From an uncultured Kiritimatiellota bacterium (lineage in GTDB: Bacteria; Verrucomicrobiota; Kiritimatiellia; RFP12; UBA1067): DNA of 24,615 nt. The stretch is taken from NCBI GenBank assembly GCA_934643865.1, contig CAKUCX010000048.1, positions 1-24,615 on the forward strand. Direction: 5' to 3'. The position numbers and the translations under genes are program-made. The notes beneath the pieces are model-generated. The model was not told where the DNA came from. It was given only the letters and a program-made list of their open reading frames with translations, and searched no databases. This document shows positions 1-7,430 of the stretch, piece after piece (positions within the stretch are counted from its first letter, which is position 1; the number at the start of each line of letters is the position of its first letter).

Positions 1-108
1 GGCATGGTGGTGCCCCGGCCTCGACGGCGGCGGGGCGGCATGGTGGTACCCCGGCCTCGGCGGCGGCGCGGCGTGGTGGTGCATCGGCCTCGGCGGAGGC
101 GGAGGCGG
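1..108. repeat. 36-bp tandem repeat inside the partial CDS
   Basis: Three adjacent 36-bp units (1-36, 37-72, 73-108) start GGCATGGTGG or a variant and differ by a few substitutions. Unit length is a multiple of three, so each unit encodes 12 residues of the Pro/His-rich tail on the minus strand. The array may continue beyond the left edge. Confidence 0.8.
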
Positions 109-360
109 CACGGCGTGGCGCGACCAGCGCGGCACGACGACGCCCACGCCCTTGCACTCGGGGCAGCGCTTGTCCTTCCAGCCGAGAAAGCCACTCGGCA
201 CGCGCCCGCAGCCGCCGCAGCGCGGACACCAGACATGATTCGGCGGAAGACGCATCCCCGGCGGGGGCGGCGGCGGAACCTGCGTCTGGGCGAAGGCGGA
301 CGGCGCGCCCAAGAGCGCGGCGCCGAGGACGGCCCCTGTCAAAACGATTTTCTCAATCAT
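1..360 (-). CDS. Secreted zinc-ribbon protein with Pro/His-rich repeat tail (3' partial)
   Basis: Reading from 360 to the window edge gives 120 codons without a stop, so the C-terminus lies outside. Residues 1-25 form a signal peptide: MIEK, then a hydrophobic stretch ending in a probable AFA-Q cleavage site. A PPPPPPG linker follows. Then comes a compact four-cysteine-plus knuckle, CPRCGGCGR...KRCPECKG, which resembles the zinc modules of DnaJ-type cysteine-rich domains. The rest is a low-complexity tail of 12-residue repeats rich in Pro, Arg and His (PPPRPGYHHAA type). The start at 360 has an AAAAGGAG ribosome site 8 nt upstream; an ATG at 368 in another frame meets a stop after three codons. 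The gene is divergent from the activase at 427. The fold and export are inferred; the function is unknown. The His clusters could bind metal. Confidence 0.72.
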   Translation of the reverse strand, partial: MIEKIVLTGAVLGAALLGAPSAFAQTQVPPPPPPGMRLPPNHVWCPRCGGCGRVPSGFLGWKDKRCPECKGVGVVVPRWSRHAVPPPPPPRPMHHHAAPPPRPGYHHAAPPPSRPGHHHA

Positions 361-386
361 CGTGGCATCTCCTTTTCGTTCGCCCC

Positions 387-392
387 AGTTTA
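387..392 (-). promoter_or_regulatory. Extended -10 of the secreted zinc-ribbon gene
   Basis: On the minus strand TGG-TAAACT ends at 387, which puts the likely transcription start near 379. That leaves a leader of about 19 nt containing the AAAAGGAG site. No good -35 is visible. The element overlaps the -35 region of the divergent activase promoter, so the two genes may compete for polymerase. Confidence 0.45.
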
Positions 393-419
393 CCACATTC
401 CCACCGTTTGTGCTATACT
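390..419 (+). promoter_or_regulatory. Promoter of the activase gene, leaderless type
   Basis: The extended -10 is TGC-TATACT (TATACT at 414-419). A weak -35, TTACCA at 390-395, lies 18 bp upstream. The ATG at 427 follows the -10 after exactly 7 nt, where transcription would normally start, so the mRNA probably has no leader. No Shine-Dalgarno sequence precedes the ATG. Confidence 0.55.
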
Positions 420-426
420 GCGCGCC

Positions 427-1245
427 ATGCAGGACGCGGAAAGGACGGCCATTGTCTTCGAGGTGCGCGAGTTCTGTCTTCACGACGGCCCGGGCATCCG
501 CACGACCGTCTTCTTCAAGGGCTGTCCCCTCCGCTGCACGTGGTGCCACAACCCCGAGGGGCTTTCGCCCGAGCCGGAAGTCCTCTTCAAGGAGCAGAAG
601 TGCGTCCACTGCGGCTCCTGCGCGCGCGGCGGCGCCTGCCCGCAGGGCGCGCGCGTCCTCTGCGGCCGGCGCGTGACAGCCCGCGCGCTCGCGGACGAGC
701 TGCTGGCCAACGCCGACGTCCTGCGCGCCTCGCAGGGCGGCATCACCTTCTCGGGCGGCGAACCCCTTCTCCAGGCCGGCTTTCTCGACGCGCTCATTCC
801 CCTTCTCGGCGGCCTGTACCTCGCCATCGAAACGAGCGGCTACGCCGCGCCCGATGCCTACCGGCGCGTCGTCGCGCGCCTCGACCTCGTCTTCCAGGAC
901 CTGAAGCACCCCGATCCCGCCGCCCACCGCCGCTGGACGGGCGTCGACCCCACCCCCATCCACGCGAACCTCCGCTGGCTGAAGGCATCGGGCCGCCCGT
1001 TCATCGCCCGCATCCCGCTCATCCCCGGCGTCAACGACGCGCCGGAGGCGAAGGAGGGCTTCGCGCGCCTGCTGGAGGGGCCTTCGGGCCTCGTCCGCGT
1101 CGAACTTCTCCCCTACCACCTCACGGCGGCGGCGAAGTACCCCTTCACGGGGCGCGCCTACACGCCGGGCTTCGACGTCACGCGCCCCCTCGACACGGAC
1201 CTCGCGCCCTTCCGGCGCCACGGCCTGCCCGCCGTCGTCATGTAG
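427..1245 (+). CDS. Glycyl-radical enzyme activating enzyme (radical SAM, PFL-AE family)
   Basis: The 272-residue protein carries the activase hallmark GCPLRCTWCHNPEG, with the radical-SAM cysteines C33, C37 and C40. HDGPGIRT lies just before it. A short insert (about residues 58-75, CVHCGSC...GACPQGA) supplies four cysteines for one extra [4Fe-4S] cluster. TFSGGEPLLQ follows, the Gly-Gly-Glu SAM-binding motif. The family generates the glycyl radical on a partner such as pyruvate formate-lyase or a diol/choline/amino-acid lyase, using S-adenosylmethionine, in the cytoplasm of anaerobes. No glycyl-radical enzyme lies in the window, so the partner is unknown. The start was chosen from the promoter spacing and the family N-terminus; the open frame runs further upstream but without family similarity. 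The 3' end overlaps the convergent hydE gene by 8 nt. Confidence 0.9.
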   Translation: MQDAERTAIVFEVREFCLHDGPGIRTTVFFKGCPLRCTWCHNPEGLSPEPEVLFKEQKCVHCGSCARGGACPQGARVLCGRRVTARALADELLANADVLRASQGGITFSGGEPLLQAGFLDALIPLLGGLYLAIETSGYAAPDAYRRVVARLDLVFQDLKHPDPAAHRRWTGVDPTPIHANLRWLKASGRPFIARIPLIPGVNDAPEAKEGFARLLEGPSGLVRVELLPYHLTAAAKYPFTGRAYTPGFDVTRPLDTDLAPFRRHGLPAVVM

Positions 1246-2368
1246 AAAGCGGAGCGACCGCCCCTGGGGTGCCCCTCTGCGGTGCCCGCGTGCGTGCCGC
1301 GAAGTGCGCGCTGTCGCCGCGCGCGCCGTAGTTGACGCGCTCGCCGATCGCCGCGAGACGGCGTTCGAGGCAGTCCCGGCACTGCTGCGCGTTCTCGTCG
1401 AGGCAGGGCTTGCCCGCGTAGAGCTGATAGCGGCGGCGGTAGGCGGTATCCGTCACGTTCGGCATCATGACGTTCGCGCCGGCGAGGATTCCCTGCTCGC
1501 GGCCGTCGGGGGCGAGGGCCTGGAGGGCGGTCGTGGCGGCGATGTTGACGTCGTGCAGGTAGAGGCGCGTCGCGGCGATCATGTTGAGGCCGAGGCGCAG
1601 ACGGCCTGCGTCGTCCCAGGGCTGGGGTTCGGCGGCGAGGGGCGTCTCGGGGTGGGGGATGTACGGGCCCATGCCGATCATGTCCACGTCCATGTCGCCG
1701 AAGAAGACGATGTCGCGCGCAAGGTCCGCCATCGTCTGGCCGGGCAGCGCGCACATGACGCCCGTCCCGACCTGGTAGCCGCAGCGGCGCAGGGCCGCAA
1801 GGCACTGGACGCGGCGCGTCCAGCTGTGGTCCGCCGGATGGAGGCGCGCATAGAGTTCCGGCGACGACGTTTCGATGCGCAGCAGATAGCGCGCCGCGCC
1901 CGCCGCGCGCCAGCGCCGGTAGACGTCTTCCTCCTGCTCGCCAAGCGAAAGCGTCACACCGAGGTTGAGGTGCGCGATGGCGCGCAGGCAGTCCTCGATG
2001 AAGGCCGTGTTCGCCTCGCCCTCGATCTCGCCGCCCTGGAGGACGAGGGAGGCGTAGCCCGCCCGCGCATCGACTTCGGCCATGCGCAGGATGTCCGCGA
2101 CGGAGAGGCGATAGCGGTCGAGGGTCGCATTCGAACGGCGGATGCCGCAGTAGAGACAGTCCTTTGCGCAGACATTGCCGATCTCGACGAGGCCGCGCAT
2201 CGAGACGCACGTCCCCGCGACGCGGCACTTCTGCGCGTAGGCGGCCGCATAGACGGCACGCCGTTCGGCGGGATCCTCCAGCGAGACAAGGCGCGTCAGG
2301 TCGTCCACGGAGAGGTTACGCGGACGCGCCTGGGCGCGGGCGAGAATCTGTTCGAGGGCGGCGTCCAT
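1238..2368 (-). CDS. hydE: HydE-type radical SAM protein ([FeFe]-hydrogenase maturase family)
   Basis: The 376-aa protein has the radical-SAM triad C67, C71, C74 in EIGNVCAKDCLYCGIR, and QGGE at 111-114. The C-terminal region carries C322-x7-C330-x2-C333, the same spacing as the second Fe-S cluster cysteines of Thermotoga HydE. This favours HydE over BioB or PylB. HydE takes part in building the H-cluster dithiolate bridge. It starts 6 nt after the thiH stop without a clear Shine-Dalgarno site, so translation is probably coupled. The odd point is its place in a thiamine operon under a TPP riboswitch, with no hydG, hydF or hydrogenase in view. It may serve hydrogenase maturation from here, or it may be a HydE relative with another substrate. 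The family call is firm; the physiological role is open. Confidence 0.82.
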   Translation of the reverse strand: MDAALEQILARAQARPRNLSVDDLTRLVSLEDPAERRAVYAAAYAQKCRVAGTCVSMRGLVEIGNVCAKDCLYCGIRRSNATLDRYRLSVADILRMAEVDARAGYASLVLQGGEIEGEANTAFIEDCLRAIAHLNLGVTLSLGEQEEDVYRRWRAAGAARYLLRIETSSPELYARLHPADHSWTRRVQCLAALRRCGYQVGTGVMCALPGQTMADLARDIVFFGDMDVDMIGMGPYIPHPETPLAAEPQPWDDAGRLRLGLNMIAATRLYLHDVNIAATTALQALAPDGREQGILAGANVMMPNVTDTAYRRRYQLYAGKPCLDENAQQCRDCLERRLAAIGERVNYGARGDSAHFAARTRAPQRGTPGAVAPLST

Positions 2369-2374
2369 GAATCG

Positions 2375-3487
2375 CTAGATGCGGTTGTCCCAGTTCTTGA
2401 AGACGACTTCCTGTCCGTTCGCCCGGATGGCGTCGTAGACCTCCTGCGGACGGCGCCGGTCGGTGAGCGTGAACTGCGCGACATCCGCCTTGTGCTCCTG
2501 TTCGAGGACGGCGTAGCCGCCGGGCGTCACGCGCGAACCGGCGCTCATGTTGTCCGCCGCCACCTGCACGATGTAGTCGCGGAACGCCGGCGCCTCGCGC
2601 GTCGAAACCGTCATGCAGCACTGCGGAAAGACGATGCGGAAGGCGAGCATCATCACGTCGACATCCTGCTCCGACACCTCGCACGGCGGCACGAAGCCCC
2701 CTTCCACGCGGCAGAAGCGCGGAAAGGCGAACTGCACCTTCGATTCATAGCACTCCTTCATCAGGTAGAAGGCGTGCGCGCCGAGCGAAGCCGCCTCGGG
2801 GCGCCACGGCGAGAGACCGAGCAGGAACGCGCAGCCGAGCGTGCGGAAACCCGCCCGGCCGGCGCGCAGCTGCGTCCAGAGCCGCCATTCGTAGCTGGCC
2901 TTCGGTCCGGCGGGATGGAAATAGCGGTACCGCTCGGGATCGTACGTCTCCTGGAAGCAGGTGAGCGATTCGTAGCCCGCCTCGAACATCGCCCGGTAGC
3001 CCGCCTCGCTCTGCGGCGCGACTTCGAGGGAGAGGTTCGAGAACATCTTCTTGAGAAGCCGCCCCACCTCGCAGAAGCGCTCCACCGTGTTGACGCGCGG
3101 ATCCTCGCCCGCGACGACGAGCAGGCTGTCGATGCCCGTCGCGCGGATCGCCTCGGCCTCCCGGCGGATCTCGTCGAGCGTCAGGTTGCGGCGCACGGTG
3201 CCCTTGTGCTGGACGCGGAAGTCGCAGTAGCGGCAGGAGTTGATGCACGTGTTGCCGATGTAGAGCGGCGCGTAGACGCTCACCGTCTTGCCGTAGTACT
3301 TGATGCGGGCGAGACGCGCCTTCTTCCGCATCGCATCCATGAACGGATAGGCGGCGGGGGAGAGGAGGTTCAGGAGGTCAAACCAGTCGTGCCGGTCCTT
3401 CGCGAGCGACGCCTGCACCATCGCGGGCGTCACCTTCGCGTAGTAGGCGTTGACCTCGTCTTCGGAATACTTCAGAAGGGGGAACAT
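2375..3487 (-). CDS. thiH: 2-iminoacetate synthase ThiH
   Basis: The 370-aa radical-SAM protein splits tyrosine to dehydroglycine (2-iminoacetate) and p-cresol, giving the glycine-derived part of the thiazole ring for ThiG. The motif is C81-x3-C85-x2-C88 (CINSCRYC), after a ThiH-like LLSPAA and VSVYAPLYIGN lead. ThiH-typical stretches follow: VAGED, FQETYD, GLSPWR, STREAP, and TPGGYA near the end. It is close to E. coli ThiH in length (377 aa) and lacks the C-terminal extension with extra cysteines found in HydG, which rules against HydG. The start at 3487 gives the natural family N-terminus (MFPLLKYSED). It has no evident Shine-Dalgarno site and lies 19 nt after thiG, so coupling is likely. 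Confidence 0.9.
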   Translation of the reverse strand: MFPLLKYSEDEVNAYYAKVTPAMVQASLAKDRHDWFDLLNLLSPAAYPFMDAMRKKARLARIKYYGKTVSVYAPLYIGNTCINSCRYCDFRVQHKGTVRRNLTLDEIRREAEAIRATGIDSLLVVAGEDPRVNTVERFCEVGRLLKKMFSNLSLEVAPQSEAGYRAMFEAGYESLTCFQETYDPERYRYFHPAGPKASYEWRLWTQLRAGRAGFRTLGCAFLLGLSPWRPEAASLGAHAFYLMKECYESKVQFAFPRFCRVEGGFVPPCEVSEQDVDVMMLAFRIVFPQCCMTVSTREAPAFRDYIVQVAADNMSAGSRVTPGGYAVLEQEHKADVAQFTLTDRRRPQEVYDAIRANGQEVVFKNWDNRI

Positions 3488-3506
3488 GGGGAAACGGAAG
3501 AGGGTC

Positions 3507-4271
3507 TTACTTGAAGATGTCCATCGGCGACGTCGCCGAAGCCGTCGCGCGGGCGGACGGCGGACCGGCCCGGAGCGCAAGCTCGGCGGCCTGGACGGCG
3601 AGGCCGAACGCGCGCGCCATCGCGACGGGGTCGTCCGCCGCCGCGACGGCCGTGTTGGCCAGCACCGCGTCCGCGCCGAGTTCGATCGCCTCCGCCGCGT
3701 GCGAGGGGAGGCCGATGCCCGCGTCCACGACGACGGGCACGTGGCTCTGCTCGACGATGATCTCGATCATGTCGCGCGTGCGGATGCCGCGATTCGAGCC
3801 GATGGGCGACCCAAGCGGCATCACCGCCGCCGCCCCCGCCTCCTCGCAGCGGCGCGCGAGGACGGGATCGGCGTTGATGTAGGGCAGCACGACCATGCCG
3901 AGCTTCGCGCACGCCTCGACGGCCGCGAGCGTCTCGACGGGATCGGGCAGCAAATAGCGGGCGTCGGGGTGGACCTCGATCTTGATCCAGTTGTACCCGG
4001 CGGCCTGGCCGAGCTTCGCGATGCGCACGGCCTCGGCGGCGGTACGCGCGCCGGACGTGTTGAGCATCACCTCGACCTTCGCGCGGTCGATCACCTTCAG
4101 GATGTCGTCGTGCGCGGCGTCGCCCTCGTGGACGCGCGTGAGCGCCGTCGTGACGAGCTCCGTGCCGCTCGCCGCAAGCGCCTCCTTCAGGAGTTCGCCC
4201 GAGGCGAACTTCCCCGTTCCCAGGAAAAAGCGGCTCGAAAACTTCCGTCCGCCAATCACCAGATCCTTCAT
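3507..4271 (-). CDS. thiG: Thiazole synthase ThiG
   Basis: The 254-aa protein forms the thiazole phosphate of thiamine from deoxyxylulose phosphate, dehydroglycine (from ThiH) and the ThiS thiocarboxylate. Family signatures in order: FLGTGKF near the N-terminus, NTSGARTAAEAVRIA, NWIKIEVHPD with the Schiff-base lysine, MPLGSPIGSNRGI in the phosphate-binding region, VDAGIGLPSHAAEAIELGADAVLANTA near the C-terminus. It is the first gene of thiG-thiH-hydE. Its ribosome site, GGAAAGGA, sits inside the 3' arm of the TPP riboswitch. The sulfur carrier ThiS and its activating enzyme are not in the window. Confidence 0.93.
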   Translation of the reverse strand: MKDLVIGGRKFSSRFFLGTGKFASGELLKEALAASGTELVTTALTRVHEGDAAHDDILKVIDRAKVEVMLNTSGARTAAEAVRIAKLGQAAGYNWIKIEVHPDARYLLPDPVETLAAVEACAKLGMVVLPYINADPVLARRCEEAGAAAVMPLGSPIGSNRGIRTRDMIEIIVEQSHVPVVVDAGIGLPSHAAEAIELGADAVLANTAVAAADDPVAMARAFGLAVQAAELALRAGPPSARATASATSPMDIFK

Positions 4272-4276
4272 CGCAT

Positions 4277-4357
4277 TCCTTTCCTACGCGGGCATGACCC
4301 CGATCAGGTTGACCGGTTTCTTCTCAGCCGCCCGCACGCGCGGACGGCACCCGGAAA
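4277..4357 (-). promoter_or_regulatory. TPP riboswitch (THI element)
   Basis: On the minus strand the conserved order is GGGTGCC, then GGCTGAGA (CTGAGA at 4322-4327), then ACCTGATC (around 4302-4308), then GGGGTCATGCCC-GCGTAGGAA. These are the pyrimidine and pyrophosphate sensor cores of the thiamine-pyrophosphate riboswitch. The closing helix P1 pairs TTTCC (4353-4357) with GGAAA (4280-4284). The 3' arm of P1 is also the thiG ribosome-binding site, 8 nt before the ATG. TPP binding should therefore hide the site directly, giving translational control; no terminator hairpin with a U-run is seen. Confidence 0.92.
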
Positions 4358-4368
4358 ACGCGCCGCAT

Positions 4369-4397
4369 AGTCTACCATATCCCGCGCCGCCCGTCTC
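4369..4397 (-). promoter_or_regulatory. Promoter of the thiG-thiH-hydE operon
   Basis: The extended -10 is TGG-TAGACT (4369-4374). A weak -35, GAGACG (4392-4397), lies 17 bp upstream. The predicted start, near 4361, falls just before the first base of riboswitch helix P1, which supports the assignment. Confidence 0.5.
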
Positions 4398-4436
4398 CGC
4401 GCGCAGGAAACGCCTGCCCCGGTGCCCGATTCGACA

Positions 4437-4473
4437 AAGCGTCCCCGTTCCGAACGGCGGGACGGGGACGCTT
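4437..4473 (-). terminator. Rho-independent-type terminator after ilvC
   Basis: A perfect 12-bp stem pairs 4437-4448 with 4462-4473 (AAGCGTCCCCGT type arms) and lies 27 nt past the ilvC stop. On the minus strand the hairpin ends in CTTTG, a short U-tract, so termination may be only partly intrinsic. The loop contains a second small palindrome. Confidence 0.6.
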
Positions 4474-4499
4474 GGGGGATGCGGCTCGACCGCAACGGG

Positions 4500-5606
4500 C
4501 TACTTCGTGATCTTGCGGCCCTTGATGCCCGCGGCCTTGTCGGCGCCGGCCTTCTTGCCCTCGTGCGGGCGGAGCGAGCGGACAGCCTCGCCGGCCTTCC
4601 ACATCTCGCTGTCGTGCATGTCCTGCAGCTTCGCGGCCATGAACGCCTTGTAGTCCGGCCGACCCGTGTCGCGGATGACCTCCTTGGCCTCCTGCATCGT
4701 CTTCGTCGACTTGTAGAGCTTCTTGAAGACGGGCTCCGTCGCCTTGCGGAAGAGCGGGCGCCACTTGAGCGCGCCGTGCTGCGCCGTCTGCGAGCAGTTG
4801 GAGTACATCCAGTCCATGCCGTTCTCGTCCACGAGGCGCGCGAGCGACTGCGTGAGTTCCTCGCACGTCTCGTTGAACGCCTCGCTCGGCGAGTGGCCGT
4901 TCGCGCGCAGCGTGTAGTACTGCGCCTCCATCACGCCGCACAGGGCGCCCATGAGGATGCCGCGCTCGCCCACGAGGTCGCTCGTCACCTCCTTCTCGAA
5001 CGTCGTCGGGAAGAGGTAGCCCGAGCCGACCGCGATGCCGATCGCGAGCGTGAGGTCGCCCGCCTTGCCCGTCGCGTTCTGCGCCACGGCGTAGGACGAG
5101 TTGATGCCCGCGCCGTTCAGGAAGTTGCGGCGCACGTTCGTGCCCGAGCCCTTCGGCGCGACCATGATGACGTCCACGTCCGGGCCCGGCTTCACGCCCG
5201 TGAGCTTGTTGTAGACGTACGCGAAGCCGTGCGAGAAGTAGAGCGCCTTGCCCGGCGTCACGTACTTCTCGATCTTCTTCCAGACCTCGCCGACGGAACC
5301 ATCGGAGGTGAGCATCATGATGATGTCGCCCTTCTCGGCGGCCTCCTCGATGGAGAAGAGCGTCTTGCCGGGCACCCAGCCGTCCTTGAGCGCGCGGCCC
5401 CAGGAGCTGTTCGCACCCTTGCTCTTGCGCTGGCCGACGATCACGTTGATGCCGTTGTCGCGCATGTTGAGCGCCTGGGCCGGCCCCTGGATGCCGTAGC
5501 CGAGCACCGCGACCGTCTTGCCCTTGAGGACCTTCTGGGCCTTCTTGAGGGGGAATTCCTTGCGCGTCACGATCTTCTCGACGACGCCGCCGAAGTTGAT
5601 GTCCAT
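4500..5606 (-). CDS. ilvC: Ketol-acid reductoisomerase
   Basis: The 368-aa protein converts 2-acetolactate or 2-aceto-2-hydroxybutyrate to the dihydroxy acids of valine, leucine and isoleucine synthesis, using NAD(P)H and magnesium. The Rossmann motif is VLGYGIQG (residues 34-41). Magnesium ligands lie in SDLVGERG (D210, E214). FSHGFAY and VAPKGSGTNVRR are further family blocks. The C-terminus is a Lys/Gly-rich tail. The start at 5606 follows AAGGAG at a good distance; a nearer upstream in-frame ATG at 5630 would put that site inside the gene. It is a single-gene unit with its own terminator; no other ilv or leu gene is visible. Confidence 0.95.
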   Translation of the reverse strand: MDINFGGVVEKIVTRKEFPLKKAQKVLKGKTVAVLGYGIQGPAQALNMRDNGINVIVGQRKSKGANSSWGRALKDGWVPGKTLFSIEEAAEKGDIIMMLTSDGSVGEVWKKIEKYVTPGKALYFSHGFAYVYNKLTGVKPGPDVDVIMVAPKGSGTNVRRNFLNGAGINSSYAVAQNATGKAGDLTLAIGIAVGSGYLFPTTFEKEVTSDLVGERGILMGALCGVMEAQYYTLRANGHSPSEAFNETCEELTQSLARLVDENGMDWMYSNCSQTAQHGALKWRPLFRKATEPVFKKLYKSTKTMQEAKEVIRDTGRPDYKAFMAAKLQDMHDSEMWKAGEAVRSLRPHEGKKAGADKAAGIKGRKITK

Positions 5607-5623
5607 CTCTTTTACTCCTTTTC

Positions 5624-5637
5624 TCCGCACATGCGGA
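5624..5637. promoter_or_regulatory. Short inverted repeat in the ilvC leader
   Basis: TCCGCA-CA-TGCGGA is a perfect 6-bp inverted repeat just upstream of the ilvC ribosome site and downstream of its likely transcription start. It could be a small leader hairpin or an operator. Only the symmetry is seen. Confidence 0.25.
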
Positions 5638-5651
5638 ACGAAACGCCGGAT

Positions 5652-5657
5652 ATGTTA
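5652..5657 (-). promoter_or_regulatory. Candidate -10 of ilvC
   Basis: Minus-strand TGA-TAACAT fits the extended -10 pattern of other promoters in the window and would give a leader of about 38 nt. No -35 is recognisable. Confidence 0.3.
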
Positions 5658-5705
5658 TCACATTTCGCCGCCCTCCGCGTAGCGTTTCTTCGTTTTTTCG
5701 CTCCC

Positions 5706-5734
5706 TTGCGCGCGGGGCCGTTTTCTTGTAGAAT
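5706..5734 (+). promoter_or_regulatory. Promoter of the TolC/MacAB/ApbE operon, leaderless type
   Basis: A -35 TTGCGC (5706-5711), a 17-bp spacer and a -10 TAGAAT (5729-5734) precede the ATG at 5742 by exactly 7 nt. No ribosome site is present. This selects 5742 over the in-frame ATGs at 5733 and 5736, which overlap the -10 itself. Confidence 0.6.
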
Positions 5735-5741
5735 GATGTCC

Positions 5742-7430
5742 ATGCTTGCGCCCCGTCCGTCCAGTCTCGCCCCTCTCGCCGCAGGGGCCCTTGCGGCATG
5801 CGTGTGGCTTGGCGGCTGCATGACGCCCGAAAAGGCCGTGCGGGAGGCGGACGAGATGGCGACGGCGGCCGCGACGGAGATCTGGCGCGCGCAGACGGGC
5901 CTCACGAACGCCTTCGACATCGCGCGGCCCGGCGACGTCCTCACCCTGCGCATCGCCCTGGAGGCCCTGCGCCAGGGGACGACGAACGCCGTCTTCCCGC
6001 GCATCGCGGGCGTCGCGCCCCTCGCGCCCTCGAACGGCACGCTGCGCCTCTCGCTCGAAAGCGCCCTGCGCCTCGGCGCGCGCAACAACCGCAGGTACCA
6101 GACGCTGAAGGAGGCCGTCTACCAGAAGGCCCTCGCGCTCGACGACGCGCGCTACGCCTTCGACAACACGTTCAGCGGCTTCCTGCTCGGCGCGCTCACG
6201 GGCTCGCCCGAAATCGACAAGGAGGGCGGCCAGGGCGGCGCCGGGGTGCGCCGCAAATTCGAGAACGGCGCCACGCTCGCGGGGAACATGGCCGTGGACG
6301 TCACGAAGATGATCCGGGAGGACTGGCACTCGTTCGGCTGGACCGGCGACCTCACCGCAAGCGTCCCCCTCCTGCGCGGCAGCGCGCGCGAGATCGTGCG
6401 CGAACCCCTCACCCAGGCCGAGCGCAACCTCGCCTACGCCCTCCTCACCTTCTCGCGCTACCGCGAGACGTACGCCCTCTCCGTCGCCAAGGCGTACTAC
6501 CGCGTGCTCCAGTACGCCCAGACGCGCCGGAACTCGGACGACAACGCCAAGCGTCTCGACCTCAACTGGCGCCGCGCCGAGATGATGTTCAAGGCCGGCC
6601 GCATGGACCGCATCCAGGTCGACCAGGCCCGTACCGACCTCCTCGCCGCCCACCAGACGATCATCACCGCGCAGCAGAACTACGAGGACGCCCTCGACAA
6701 CTTCAAGATCACCCTCGGCCTCGCCCCCGAATCGCCCGTCGCCCTCGACGACGGCGAGCTCGCCCGCATCCAGGCGCAGATGGCCGCGCAGGCGAAGGAC
6801 CAGCCGGACGCCCTCGGCGACTATCCGCACGAGGACGACGCCCTCGGCATCGCCCTCGCCGAACGCCGCGACCTCGCCGTCACGCGCGGCGACGTCGAAG
6901 ACGCCGCGCGCGCCGTCAACGTCGCCGCGGACAACCTGCGCGGCGAGGTGACGGTCGAGGGCTCGGCCGCCTACGCCGGCCGCCGCCGTTCCCACACGGG
7001 CGGCAACGTCGACGACGACACCACCTCCGCCCTCCGCCTCAAGTGGACCGCCCCCTGGGACCGCCGCCGCGAACGCAACGCCTACCGCCGCGCGCTCATC
7101 CTGCACGACCAGAGCCGCCGCACGCTGGAGGAGAGCGAGGACGCCGTCAAGAACGAGGTGCGCGCCGGCTACCGCAGCCTCGCCGCCGCGCGCGCCCTCT
7201 ACGCGAACAAGGTGGAGTCCTACAAGGTGGCGAAGATGCGCGTGGACGCCATCGACCTCTTCACGCAGTCCGGCCGCAGCTCGATGCGCGACACCCTCGA
7301 CGCCGCGCGCGACCTCCTCAGCGCCCAGAACGCCCTCTGCTCCGCCGTCATCGAGTGGTACACGAGCGACCTCTCCCTCAGGAGCGCGATGGGCATTCTC
7401 CAGATCCGGCCGGACGGCACGTGGAGATGA
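5742..7430 (+). CDS. TolC-family outer-membrane efflux lipoprotein
   Basis: The 562-aa protein starts with a lipoprotein signal ending in the lipobox LGGC (C26), so it is probably lipid-anchored like the NodT/OprM branch. Two long halves rich in heptad-like helices follow: AKAYYRVLQYAQTRRNSDDN and RAEMMFKAGRMDRIQVDQAR in the first, and the repeat-like block around ALAERRDLAVTRGDVEDAAR and ESEDAVKNEVRAGYRSL in the second. The TolC family forms trimeric channels across the outer membrane and periplasm. It heads an operon with adaptor, ATPase and permease, so it most likely completes a MacAB-type tripartite pump. It ends in an ATGA overlap with the adaptor gene. Confidence 0.85.
   Translation: MLAPRPSSLAPLAAGALAACVWLGGCMTPEKAVREADEMATAAATEIWRAQTGLTNAFDIARPGDVLTLRIALEALRQGTTNAVFPRIAGVAPLAPSNGTLRLSLESALRLGARNNRRYQTLKEAVYQKALALDDARYAFDNTFSGFLLGALTGSPEIDKEGGQGGAGVRRKFENGATLAGNMAVDVTKMIREDWHSFGWTGDLTASVPLLRGSAREIVREPLTQAERNLAYALLTFSRYRETYALSVAKAYYRVLQYAQTRRNSDDNAKRLDLNWRRAEMMFKAGRMDRIQVDQARTDLLAAHQTIITAQQNYEDALDNFKITLGLAPESPVALDDGELARIQAQMAAQAKDQPDALGDYPHEDDALGIALAERRDLAVTRGDVEDAARAVNVAADNLRGEVTVEGSAAYAGRRRSHTGGNVDDDTTSALRLKWTAPWDRRRERNAYRRALILHDQSRRTLEESEDAVKNEVRAGYRSLAAARALYANKVESYKVAKMRVDAIDLFTQSGRSSMRDTLDAARDLLSAQNALCSAVIEWYTSDLSLRSAMGILQIRPDGTWR

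Noticed and set aside
2375..3487. HydG instead of ThiH, suggested by the neighbouring hydE
   Set aside because: The protein ends near 370 aa, lacks the HydG C-terminal cysteine domain, and adjoins thiG behind a TPP riboswitch.
4422..5732. Upstream part of the frame that holds the TolC-like gene
   Set aside because: It lies opposite ilvC, is Arg/His/Val-rich without domains, and the promoter at 5706-5734 places the start at 5742.
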